From Bacteroidota bacterium (lineage in GTDB: Bacteria > Bacteroidota > Bacteroidia > Palsa-965): a stretch of 49,080 bases of DNA. The position numbers were made by a program, and so were the translations under genes. Within the stretch, counting starts at the first letter, position 1; each line of letters starts with the position of its first letter. The notes beneath the pieces are model-generated. The model did not search any database, was not told the origin of the DNA, and saw only the letters and a list, made by a program, of their open reading frames with translations. Where the stretch lies: NCBI GenBank assembly GCA_016194975.1, contig JACQAM010000002.1, positions 1 to 49,080 on the forward strand. The letters run 5' to 3'. Shown in pieces: positions 42,626-49,080 of this stretch.

Positions 42626-42761
42626 GGAGTACTAAATACGAAAATTTACTAAAAGTTACGAAATACAAATGAATTCAAATTTTATTCTCTAAACGAAGCT
42701 TCATTCGCCATGACAGACGCACTTTCGTAACTTTTCGTTTTCTTTTCGTTGTTCGTACTCC
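42626..42761. repeat. MITE-like inverted repeat, diverged second copy
   Basis: The 136-bp element has terminal GGAGTAC...GTACTCC and inner arms TTTCGTAACTTTT matching AAAAGTTACGAAA. The left arm resembles the left arm at 27545 (ACTAAATACGAAAATTTACT against ACGAAATACGAAAAGTTTAC). The middle of the right arm has diverged. It lies in the 303-bp divergent gap 42588-42890. Confidence 0.65.
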
Positions 42762-42841
42762 CTTTTTAGCCATTCATCAGTTTTCCATTTCCATTCAGCA
42801 TACATTCCATTTTTCAGAGGAGAAATTGTGTAAACTTGCCT

Positions 42842-42872
42842 GCCCGCCGAAATAATACCAATGATGGCGGGC
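42842..42872. repeat. Hairpin before the M1 peptidase start
   Basis: GCCCGCC (42842-42848) pairs perfectly with GGCGGGC (42866-42872). It covers the upstream in-frame ATGs at 42861 and 42864, which argues for translation starting at 42891. Confidence 0.6.
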
Positions 42873-42890
42873 GATCTCAAAATTCTCCTT

Positions 42891-45338
42891 ATGAAAAAAT
42901 ATCTTCTTTTCTCCTTTCTCATTATTTCATCCTCTATTCTCGACGCACAGTTTGTCGGCAACGGATCTTTCGACGGATCGAAACGCACTTATCTTGATGA
43001 TGGTGCCTGGGCGCCGCGCGAACATAACGTGGATTTCATTCACATGTCGCTCGAAATTTCTTTCGACACGAAAGCAGGAAAAGTGAATGGAAAAGTTACG
43101 CATCGCTTTTCTCCATTGCAAAAAAATGTCGATTCGGTTTGGGTGGATGGGCCGGGAATAAAAATTCTTGATGCTTCTGTCAATGGAAAAACGGTTTCCT
43201 TCAGAACAGAAGAGCAGGGCACCTGGATAAAAATGGAAAAAACACATCAGCCACTCGAGACCGATTCGATGACTTTGGTTTATGAATGCACTCCGCGTCA
43301 TGGACTTTATTTTGTGGGATGGAATGATCCTGCAGGAATTTGCAGAAAACAGATCTGGTCGCAGGGACAGGGAATTGATAATAGAAACTGGATTCCATTC
43401 TATGATGAGATGAATGACAAGATCACGACGGATATGATGGTGACGTTTGATAAAGATTACAAAGTTTTGTCGAACGGAAATAAAATTTCGGAAAAAGAAA
43501 ATAAAGACGGAACAAAAACATGGCATTATCAATTGACAAAACCATTTGCTCCCTATCTCGTGATGCTCGGCATTGGAATTTATGATATCAAAGAAACGCA
43601 TTCGAAATCGGGAGTGCCTATGTATTTATATTATTATCCCGATTGGAAAGATCGCGTGGAAGTAACGTACCAGCACGCCGAAGAGATGATCGACTTTTAT
43701 GAAAATGAAATTGGTGTGAAATATCCGTGGCCTTCCTATTCGCAGATTCCCGTGCAGGAATTTATGTACGGCGCAATGGAAAATGTTACGGCAACAGTTT
43801 ACGGCGATTTTCTTTTCGTGGATGCGCGCAGCGATCTCGACCGCGGGTACATGAGCGTGAATGCGCACGAACTTGCACACCAGTGGTTCGGCGATTATGT
43901 AACGGCAAGAAGCGATGCGCATCACTGGCTGCAGGAAAGTTTTGCAACATATTACGATGCGCTGTTCGAAAAAAATCTTCTTGGTGAAGATCATTTCAAA
44001 TGGGGGATGAAAGGAAACCAGGACGCGGCTCTTTCTGAAGGAGAAAAAAATGATCTGCCCATCGCGCATAGCCAGGCAGGCAGCGCACGGCATTATCCGA
44101 AAGGCGCATTCGTTTTGAATATGCTGAAGTATGTTGTTGGCGGAAGAGAAATTTACAATCGCGCCATAAAAAATTATCTTGAAAAACATGCGTATGGAAA
44201 TGTGACTTCCGATGATCTGCTTGAATCATTTGAAGAAACTTCAGGAATGAATCTTCATTGGTTCTGGGATGAATGGGTTTATCGCGGCGGAGAACCGGAA
44301 TACAATGTGAATGCAGAGGATCTCAACGAGAATGGAAAACGCTTTACAAGATTTACTGTGGAACAGGTGCAGCATGAAAATGAGGTGACCGGACTTTTTA
44401 AAATGCCAATTTGGTTTGAAGTGCATTATTCGGATGGTACGATGGATCATGTGATGAAATGGATCAACGAAAAAACGCAGATAATCGATCTTGCAAACGC
44501 TTCAGGAAAAACAATTTCGTATGTGCTATTCGATCCGAATAATGAAGTGCTGAAAAAAGTTCATTTCAAAAAATCGTTTGAGTGGTTGAAGAACCAGGCA
44601 GCTTCTGCTGCTAATATGCTCGATCGGTATGACGCGCTTGTGGCAATGAGAACAATTCCGGTGGAACAGAAACGCGAATTTCTAAGTACGATCTATTCAA
44701 AGGAAACTTTTTTCGCAACAAAGTCAGAAATTGTTTCTCAACTTATCAATGATCCGAATGAGATCAGCGCGAATATTATCAAGTCGGCCGTGAACGATAA
44801 AGATGTGCAGATGCACAAGGCCGTCATTAACAGTACGAATATGATCCGGAAGGATATGGTTTCTATTTACAAGCAACTGCTCACTTCGCCGTCTTATGAA
44901 GTAGTGATGAATGCGCTTGATAAACTTAGTTTCCAGTATCCCGACAATACGATTGAATATCTTGAATTGACAAAAGGTGTGATCGGCACTGCGGGAAGGA
45001 ACGTGGAAGTAAAATGGCTGGAGATAAAAGCAAAAATGGGTGGGATGGATAAAGATGCTATAGATAAATTGGTTTCTTACACGGGCGAGTCGTACGAGTT
45101 CCGCACGCGTGTGAATGCGGCGCAGGCGCTCAAACGATTGGATTATTTCGATCCCACGATGATGAAAAATCTCATCAACGCTTCGTTCAGTGCTAATACG
45201 CGCCTTGCAAATCCATGTGAAGAGGTGCTGACGACTTTCTACAATCAGGATCGTTTCCGGAAAATGATATGGGATTATGTGTCAGCAACGGCGTGGAATG
45301 ACTGGCAACGGGAGATACTGATGAATGTGATGAAATAA
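42891..45338 (+). CDS. M1 family aminopeptidase
   Basis: About 815 residues from ATG 42891, chosen because MKKYLLFSFLIISSSILDAQ is a clear signal peptide and upstream codons are covered by a hairpin. The gluzincin motifs are complete: GAMEN in FMYGAMENVTATVYGDF, the zinc site HELAHQWFGD, and the downstream ligand in HWLQESFATYYDALF. A C-terminal HEAT-like helical region of about 570-815 follows. It removes N-terminal amino acids from peptides in the periplasm or outside the cell. No T9SS sorting domain is present. It is divergent from the MORN genes and monocistronic. Confidence 0.95.
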   Translation: MKKYLLFSFLIISSSILDAQFVGNGSFDGSKRTYLDDGAWAPREHNVDFIHMSLEISFDTKAGKVNGKVTHRFSPLQKNVDSVWVDGPGIKILDASVNGKTVSFRTEEQGTWIKMEKTHQPLETDSMTLVYECTPRHGLYFVGWNDPAGICRKQIWSQGQGIDNRNWIPFYDEMNDKITTDMMVTFDKDYKVLSNGNKISEKENKDGTKTWHYQLTKPFAPYLVMLGIGIYDIKETHSKSGVPMYLYYYPDWKDRVEVTYQHAEEMIDFYENEIGVKYPWPSYSQIPVQEFMYGAMENVTATVYGDFLFVDARSDLDRGYMSVNAHELAHQWFGDYVTARSDAHHWLQESFATYYDALFEKNLLGEDHFKWGMKGNQDAALSEGEKNDLPIAHSQAGSARHYPKGAFVLNMLKYVVGGREIYNRAIKNYLEKHAYGNVTSDDLLESFEETSGMNLHWFWDEWVYRGGEPEYNVNAEDLNENGKRFTRFTVEQVQHENEVTGLFKMPIWFEVHYSDGTMDHVMKWINEKTQIIDLANASGKTISYVLFDPNNEVLKKVHFKKSFEWLKNQAASAANMLDRYDALVAMRTIPVEQKREFLSTIYSKETFFATKSEIVSQLINDPNEISANIIKSAVNDKDVQMHKAVINSTNMIRKDMVSIYKQLLTSPSYEVVMNALDKLSFQYPDNTIEYLELTKGVIGTAGRNVEVKWLEIKAKMGGMDKDAIDKLVSYTGESYEFRTRVNAAQALKRLDYFDPTMMKNLINASFSANTRLANPCEEVLTTFYNQDRFRKMIWDYVSATAWNDWQREILMNVMK

Positions 45339-45440
45339 GGTGTGTTTTCTGTTAGCGGTTTTCTGTTTTCAGTTGTCACCGGGAAAGATTTGATAAATGC
45401 GAAAACTGACGATACCGGGCTGAGAACGTTTTAAAGCATA

Positions 45441-46289
45441 TCAGGAGTTCTTGCTTTTTTGTTTTCTTAATTGTTGCTCAATATATTTTTCCGAGGTAAT
45501 TAGAGCACGTTGAATTCTGCTTGCGTAGTGAATGCTGTCCAGAATCTCTTTTTGCTTTTGACTGATAATTTTGTTTTGAATTTCCATTTTTCGTTTGTTT
45601 TTCCGGACTTGGTAATAACTGTAAAGGATGGCAATAAGAGCCAAACCAAAGACTATTGAGAAAATCAAATAGAGAAGATTCTTTTGCTTTTCGGATTTCA
45701 GTTTTACACTGTTCAATTTTGCTTCTGTTTCGGCTTTTTCGAGATTGACAATTCTGAAGATATTTGCATTCTGATTTTTTACATAATCAATAGTGGAGCT
45801 ATCTTCAGGGAAGGATTCCGTTGTTGGTACTTCCCTCATTTTTCTTGCCACTGAATCAAAAACGTTCTTTCTCTTTGTGATGAAATTTCCGAGTGAATCA
45901 AAATCATACATGGGACCTTCCTCGAAACCCTCTTTCATAAATACTATATGTGAAATTATTCCATTGGTGTAGTAATAGGTTTGTGTACCTATTCGCTTTC
46001 CGTTAACGTCATAATTAAACTCCTGCCTTTTCACTCCATTCGGCCAATAGAGAACATAGTTTCCGACCCACCGCCTGTTGTACCAATGTCCGGCCTCAGA
46101 GAGATTACCTTCCTTATTGAACAACATTGCAAATCCAAAAGCTTCGCCATCTTTAAAATAAATTTTGCTTTTTAATTTTCCATTTGGATAAAATTTGTTT
46201 TGTAGTCCATCCTTAATTTGAAGCGTATCTTGCGAATGTGCTGAAACAAAAAGAAAAAGAGAAAAAGTTATTATTTTTACTGGTATCAT
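45441..46289 (-). CDS. MORN/TM/coiled-coil protein with SpoIIE-linker motif, no phosphatase domain
   Basis: The protein has 282 residues. A signal peptide (MIPVKIITFSLFLFVSAHSQ) precedes about four MORN_2-type units (QNKFYPNGKLKSKIYFKDGE, NYVLYWPNGVKRQEFNYDVN, TYYYTNGIISHIVFMKEGFE). A polar linker, one membrane span (LLYLIFSIVFGLALIAILYS, about 206-225) and a basic coiled coil of about 230-275 follow. The end contains KEILDSIHYASRIQRALITS, which in many Bacteroidota proteins leads into a SpoIIE-type PP2C phosphatase domain. Here the protein stops 17 residues later, so the output domain is missing or supplied by another protein. The two flanks carry related TTTTCAGTTGTCA phrases. The signal likely goes from periplasm to cytoplasm. 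Confidence 0.82.
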   Translation of the reverse strand: MIPVKIITFSLFLFVSAHSQDTLQIKDGLQNKFYPNGKLKSKIYFKDGEAFGFAMLFNKEGNLSEAGHWYNRRWVGNYVLYWPNGVKRQEFNYDVNGKRIGTQTYYYTNGIISHIVFMKEGFEEGPMYDFDSLGNFITKRKNVFDSVARKMREVPTTESFPEDSSTIDYVKNQNANIFRIVNLEKAETEAKLNSVKLKSEKQKNLLYLIFSIVFGLALIAILYSYYQVRKNKRKMEIQNKIISQKQKEILDSIHYASRIQRALITSEKYIEQQLRKQKSKNS

Positions 46290-46377
46290 TTTTTTATTCT
46301 GGAAAATCGGAGGTTACGATGTTTAAATATAGCAATTCATTGTACTGATAACCGAAAACTGACAACTGAAAACTGTT

Positions 46378-46385
46378 TACCTTTA
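46378..46385 (+). promoter_or_regulatory. -7-like box for neuB gene
   Basis: TACCTTTA lies four bases before the ATG at 46390. It directly follows the phrase ACTGACAACTGAAAACTG, and the spacing predicts a leaderless mRNA. Confidence 0.4.
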
Positions 46386-46389
46386 ACCC

Positions 46390-47403
46390 ATGTCAAAAGT
46401 TTTCATCATTGCTGAAGCGGGAGTGAATCACAATGGAAGTTTAGTGGCCGCTATGCATCTTGTAGATAAAGCGGTGGAGATAGGCGCCGATTGTATAAAA
46501 TTCCAGACGTTCAAAGCAGAACAGATCGTTACCGCACATTCTCCCAAAGCAGATTACCAGTTAAAAGTCACCGATAAAAAAGAGTCGCAGTTCGAGATGC
46601 TGAAAAAACTTGAACTCAACCGCGATGCATTTAAGGCGTTAAAAGAATATTGCGATAAGAGAAAAATAAAATTCCTCTCGACTCCTTATAATCCGGAAGA
46701 TGCCGATCTGCTGAATTCGATCGGGGTAGATGGATTTAAAATCGCCTCAGGGCAATTAGTGGAAACTTATTTTCTTAAGTACGTGGCGAAATTCGGAAAG
46801 CAGATGATCATTTCTACCGGCATGGGAAATATGGAGGAGGTGAAAAGCGCGGTCGATGCAATTCATTCTACCGGCAACAAAGACCTGGTTGTGCTACAAT
46901 GCAACACCGATTATCCTTCTAAGATCAGTGATTCTAATCTGCGTGCTATGCTCACCATGCGCGATGAATTGAAAGTGCGCGTTGGTTATTCCGACCACGT
47001 TCCGGAAAATTATGCCTGCTTTGCCGCTGTTACGTTGGGAGCGGAAGTGATCGAGAAACATTTTACACTCGATAAAACTTTGCCGGGGCCTGACCATTCT
47101 TCTTCGCTTGAGCCCGAAGAATTCCGTGAACTCATCAAAGGTGTACGCAGCATTGAACTTTCTCTTGGCGACGGAATAAAAAAACCATCGGAAGCAGAAA
47201 TAAAAAATACGTTCGGAATGCGGAGGAGTCTTGTCGCAAGAACCGATCTGGGAAAAGGAACGATCTTAAAAGCGGAACATATCGGTTTTAAAAGGCCGGC
47301 GAACGGATTATCTCCCGCATTATTTGAAAAGGTGATCGGCAAAGAATTATTGACCGATCTTAAAAAAGATGATCCTTTTACCAAAACCTCTGTTCTCCTA
47401 TGA
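46390..47403 (+). CDS. neuB: N-acetylneuraminate (nonulosonic acid) synthase
   Basis: The protein has 337 residues. The NeuB TIM barrel covers about 1-265: AEAGVNHNGSLVAAMHLVDK, ADCIKFQTFKAEQIVT, FLSTPYNPEDADLLNSIGVD, KIASGQLVETYFLKYVA, ISTGMGNMEEVKSAVDAI, LQCNTDYPSK, VGYSDHVPE and IEKHFTLDKTLPGPDHSSSL. It ends with a SAF/antifreeze-like domain, RRSLVARTDLGKGTILKAEH and the NGLSPALFEKVIGKEL region. It condenses phosphoenolpyruvate with a 6-carbon N-acyl sugar to give a sialic-, legionaminic- or pseudaminic-type acid. Which one cannot be told from this gene alone. It is directly followed by a GNAT/TIM fusion gene 70 bp downstream. Confidence 0.92.
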   Translation: MSKVFIIAEAGVNHNGSLVAAMHLVDKAVEIGADCIKFQTFKAEQIVTAHSPKADYQLKVTDKKESQFEMLKKLELNRDAFKALKEYCDKRKIKFLSTPYNPEDADLLNSIGVDGFKIASGQLVETYFLKYVAKFGKQMIISTGMGNMEEVKSAVDAIHSTGNKDLVVLQCNTDYPSKISDSNLRAMLTMRDELKVRVGYSDHVPENYACFAAVTLGAEVIEKHFTLDKTLPGPDHSSSLEPEEFRELIKGVRSIELSLGDGIKKPSEAEIKNTFGMRRSLVARTDLGKGTILKAEHIGFKRPANGLSPALFEKVIGKELLTDLKKDDPFTKTSVLL

Positions 47404-47406
47404 CAG

Positions 47407-47472
47407 ATTCAAAATTTAAGATTGATACCTTTTGTTCCTGCACCTGATTTTTCGGCGATGAAAATTTTGAAT
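47407..47472. repeat. Inverted phrase before the GNAT-TIM gene
   Basis: ATTCAAAATTT (47407-47417) and AAATTTTGAAT (47462-47472) are perfectly complementary, and the second ends one base before ATG 47474. It belongs to the same class as the phrases at 21040 and 35323. Confidence 0.6.
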
Positions 47473-47473
47473 T

Positions 47474-48727
47474 ATGGAATTCATCTGCATCAATAATAAG
47501 AATCTTTATTACCTCGAAGCTTTTGTAAAGAAGGCAGGCGATTCCCTGAAAACATTCCGCTACTTCGACAAACGGCCATTTTCCATTGTGAAAGATCACA
47601 TCTGCACCTGGGTGATAGAAGAAAAGAATGAAGTGTTGGCCTATGGTCATCTGGATAAGGAAAATGAAACAGTATGGCTGGGCATCGCAGTTGCGGATCA
47701 CGCGCGCGGAAAAGGCCTCGGAAAAAAAATGATGCAGCGGTTGATGGAGTCTGCTGCCGGTTGCGGAATTCAGAAAATAAAATTGTCGGTCGATCATGTG
47801 AATGAAGCAGCAATTAAACTGTATGAGTGTTTTGGTTTTCATCTTGCAGAGAAAAAGGAAACGTTCGGTTTTTACGAATGGAATGCGGCCCCATTTGAAA
47901 AAATAGTGATCAGCACCCTTGCATTTACCGGAATGAAAGCGGAAGAGATCATCAAGGTTGCGTTAGAACACAACTTTGCGCTGGAGTTCTCTTCCGGAAT
48001 GTACTATCGGGCCGATATGGAAAAAATATTTCTCGAAGCGCCGGTGAAAAGATTTGTCCATAATTATTTTCCACCTCCCGAAATCCCTTTCGTGCTGAAT
48101 CTCGCCAGTGCCAATGAAGAAATAAGAAAAAGATCGGTGGAGCATTGCGTAAATGGAATAAAATTAAATTACGCGGCAGGCGCTTCTTTTTTTTCTGCTC
48201 ACGCCGGATTCTGCATCGACCCAAAGCCATCGGAACTGGGGAAGGAACTTTCTAAAGTAAAGTCGTTCGATCGCGCGAAGCATTGGAAAATATTTCTTGA
48301 AAGTATCCGCGAAGTTCTTGAAAGGGCCAAAGATCTTCCCACCGGTTTTTTATTGGAGAATAATGTACTTGCAAAAATGAATTTGTATCCCGATGGATCG
48401 AATCCATTGCTGAACGTGCGCGCCGCAGAAATGAACCTGATGCTTGAAGAAATAAATGATCCGCGTATCGGGAACCTTGTGGACACGGCTCATTTAAAAG
48501 TTTCTTCGGCCACCCTCCATTTTGATCTTGTTTCAGAAATGAATTCAATTTCCGGTGTACGCTGTATTCATCACAGTGACAATGACGGATGGAAAGACGA
48601 TAATCAACCATTTGGAAAAAATTATTGGTTTTTACCATTGATGAAAAACTATCGGCACGCAATTCATGTGCTTGAAGTGAGAAAGCAAAGTGTGGAAGAA
48701 TTGAAGAAGATGGAGAAGATGTTGTGA
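47474..48727 (+). CDS. GNAT acetyltransferase / TIM-barrel (sugar isomerase-epimerase-like) fusion
   Basis: The protein has 417 residues in two domains. Residues 1-140 are a GNAT domain with acetyl-CoA loop ARGKGLGKK at 77-85 and NEAAIKLYECFGF at 110-122. Residues 143-417 form an AP-endonuclease-2/xylose-isomerase-like TIM barrel with likely metal ligands in SAHAGF (H243), LLENN (E295), LVDTAH (D337, H340) and IHHSDNDG (H366/H367, D369). All expected metal positions appear kept, so both domains are likely active. An N-acyltransferase joined to a sugar isomerase or epimerase next to neuB suits synthesis of an acylated nonulosonic acid or its precursor sugar. The pathway is inferred. The gene ends 126 bp before the CRISPR repeats, with a short hairpin at 48726-48748. 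Confidence 0.88.
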   Translation: MEFICINNKNLYYLEAFVKKAGDSLKTFRYFDKRPFSIVKDHICTWVIEEKNEVLAYGHLDKENETVWLGIAVADHARGKGLGKKMMQRLMESAAGCGIQKIKLSVDHVNEAAIKLYECFGFHLAEKKETFGFYEWNAAPFEKIVISTLAFTGMKAEEIIKVALEHNFALEFSSGMYYRADMEKIFLEAPVKRFVHNYFPPPEIPFVLNLASANEEIRKRSVEHCVNGIKLNYAAGASFFSAHAGFCIDPKPSELGKELSKVKSFDRAKHWKIFLESIREVLERAKDLPTGFLLENNVLAKMNLYPDGSNPLLNVRAAEMNLMLEEINDPRIGNLVDTAHLKVSSATLHFDLVSEMNSISGVRCIHHSDNDGWKDDNQPFGKNYWFLPLMKNYRHAIHVLEVRKQSVEELKKMEKML

Positions 48728-48813
48728 AATAATTTGTAAATTTATTTCCTGAGTAAGTTCATTGACATCTTGGTTCTCTCTTTGAAGTTTTACCTTTTTT
48801 TGAAAATTTCTCT

Positions 48814-48837
48814 TTGTGGTGATTTCAGTATAGTGAT
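48814..48837 (-). ncRNA. Candidate tracrRNA anti-repeat
   Basis: The plus strand TTGTGGTGATTTCA (48814-48827) matches repeat bases 2-17 with a two-base gap, and a weaker match continues to 48837. Read leftwards it gives GAAATCACCACAA, complementary to the 5' part of the repeat with an internal bulge, as in type II tracrRNA. It lies only 16 bases from the first repeat, so it does not fit the 66-bp array spacing. No clear downstream stem-loops or terminator were seen, so a degenerate remnant repeat is the alternative. Confidence 0.4.
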
Positions 48838-48853
48838 GCAGGACAAGTGCACC

Positions 48854-49068
48854 GTTGTGGTTTGATTTCAAAGAGGGATAAAAAACTTTGAACCAGTCAA
48901 ACCCAATAAAATCAATAAGGTTGTGGTTTGATTTCAAAGAGGGATAAAAAACTTTTTCCCATACCCAAACATTGCGCTGTTTACCGTTGTGGTTTGATTT
49001 CAAAGAGGGATAAAAAACTTTACAGAAAAGGAAAACACACCGTCACCATTGGTTGTGGTTTGATTTCA
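48854..49068 (+). CRISPR. CRISPR array, 36-bp repeats and 30-bp spacers, truncated at contig end
   Basis: Three identical 36-bp repeats (48854-48889, 48920-48955, 48986-49021; starting GTTGTGGTTTGATTTC and ending ATAAAAAACTTT) are separated by unique 30-bp spacers. A fourth repeat starts at 49052 and is cut after 17 bases by adapter sequence. The 66-bp period is exact. Repeat length, spacer length and the GTTGTGGTTTGATT start resemble type II-C arrays of Bacteroidota; the type is inferred because no cas gene is present in the window. A repeat-coded artefact peptide (KVFYPSLKSNHN repeated) appears on the opposite strand. Confidence 0.95.
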
Positions 49069-49080
49069 GATCGGAAGAGC
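49068..49080 (+). other. Illumina adapter sequence at contig end
   Basis: The final 13 bases are AGATCGGAAGAGC, the standard TruSeq adapter start. The fourth CRISPR repeat should read AAAGAGGG from this point. The end is therefore not genomic. Confidence 0.95.

Noticed and set aside
48728-48853. A fifth, leader-end CRISPR repeat
   Set aside because: The match at 48814 is degenerate and would leave a spacer of only about five bases, so it does not fit the 66-bp period.
48632-49003. Leftward open frame of 123 residues with repeated KVFYPSLKSNHN
   Set aside because: The repeats come from translating the CRISPR repeats; it also overlaps the end of the GNAT-TIM gene on the other strand.
1-49080. 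tRNA, rRNA, riboswitch or replication origin
   Set aside because: No cloverleaf, rRNA core sequence, known riboswitch core or DnaA-box cluster was recognised; dnaN alone is not taken as evidence of an origin here.

Overview
The window looks like one end of a contig from a gliding or T9SS-type member of the Bacteroidota. Evidence: gldF and gldG; two proteins ending in type IX secretion sorting domains (Y-P-N-P motif, terminal K-rich strand); a PorT-like outer-membrane barrel; DUF4476, DUF4340, DUF2279 and SPOR-domain proteins; many MORN-type repeats; and promoter boxes of the Bacteroidota form TAnnTTTG. The last 13 bases are the Illumina adapter sequence, so the right end is an assembly break inside a CRISPR array.

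Layout. 1-2.8 kb: tail of an IS5-like transposase, a GNAT acetyltransferase, an M32 carboxypeptidase and a DUF423 membrane protein. 3.1-4.7 kb: ECF sigma factor, a small single-span membrane protein and a Spy/CnrX-like periplasmic sensor, plausibly one stress-response unit. 4.8-7.6 kb: a secreted DUF4476 protein and a helical protein of unknown role, divergent, each carrying the same 16-bp palindrome-containing site. 7.9-9.8 kb: a lipoprotein and a saccharopine dehydrogenase. 9.8-15 kb: a four-gene leftward operon of exported proteins (two paralogous barrel plus thrombospondin-3 proteins, one with a collagen-like stretch and SPOR domains, a tandem beta-domain SPOR protein, a small ITIDE-motif protein). 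15.2-20.2 kb: LOG-type phosphoribohydrolase, T9SS-secreted CotH protein, an SDR lacking its catalytic Tyr, phosphohexomutase. 20.3-27.5 kb: SGNH lipoprotein, hrpB split by a -1 frame change at A7, DUF2279 protein, small CARDB/T9SS protein, MFS transporter and CoA-binding protein. 27.7-35.2 kb: two secreted or outer-membrane proteins, dnaN, DUF4340 protein, gldG, gldF. 35.4-37.9 kb: lysC and lysA (diaminopimelate route to lysine). 38.1-46.3 kb: two tandem MORN-repeat proteins, an M1 aminopeptidase, a MORN-TM-coiled-coil protein. 46.4-48.7 kb: a neuB-type synthase and a GNAT/TIM-barrel fusion, suggesting a nonulosonic-acid or related sugar pathway. 48.8-49.1 kb: a 36/30 CRISPR array with a candidate anti-repeat beside it and no cas genes in the window.

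Intergenic DNA is rich in structure. Three long hairpins share a nested core TCCCGAA-N4-TTCGGGA, two MITE-like inverted repeats share their arms, and short A/T-rich inverted phrases sit directly in front of several start codons. No tRNA or rRNA gene was recognised.

The observations most worth follow-up are the hrpB slippery site, the candidate tracrRNA/CRISPR edge, the GNAT-TIM fusion beside neuB, the nested-palindrome family and the twin operator sites around 5.9-6.1 kb. All functional calls come from reading the sequence and family knowledge; no search was run.
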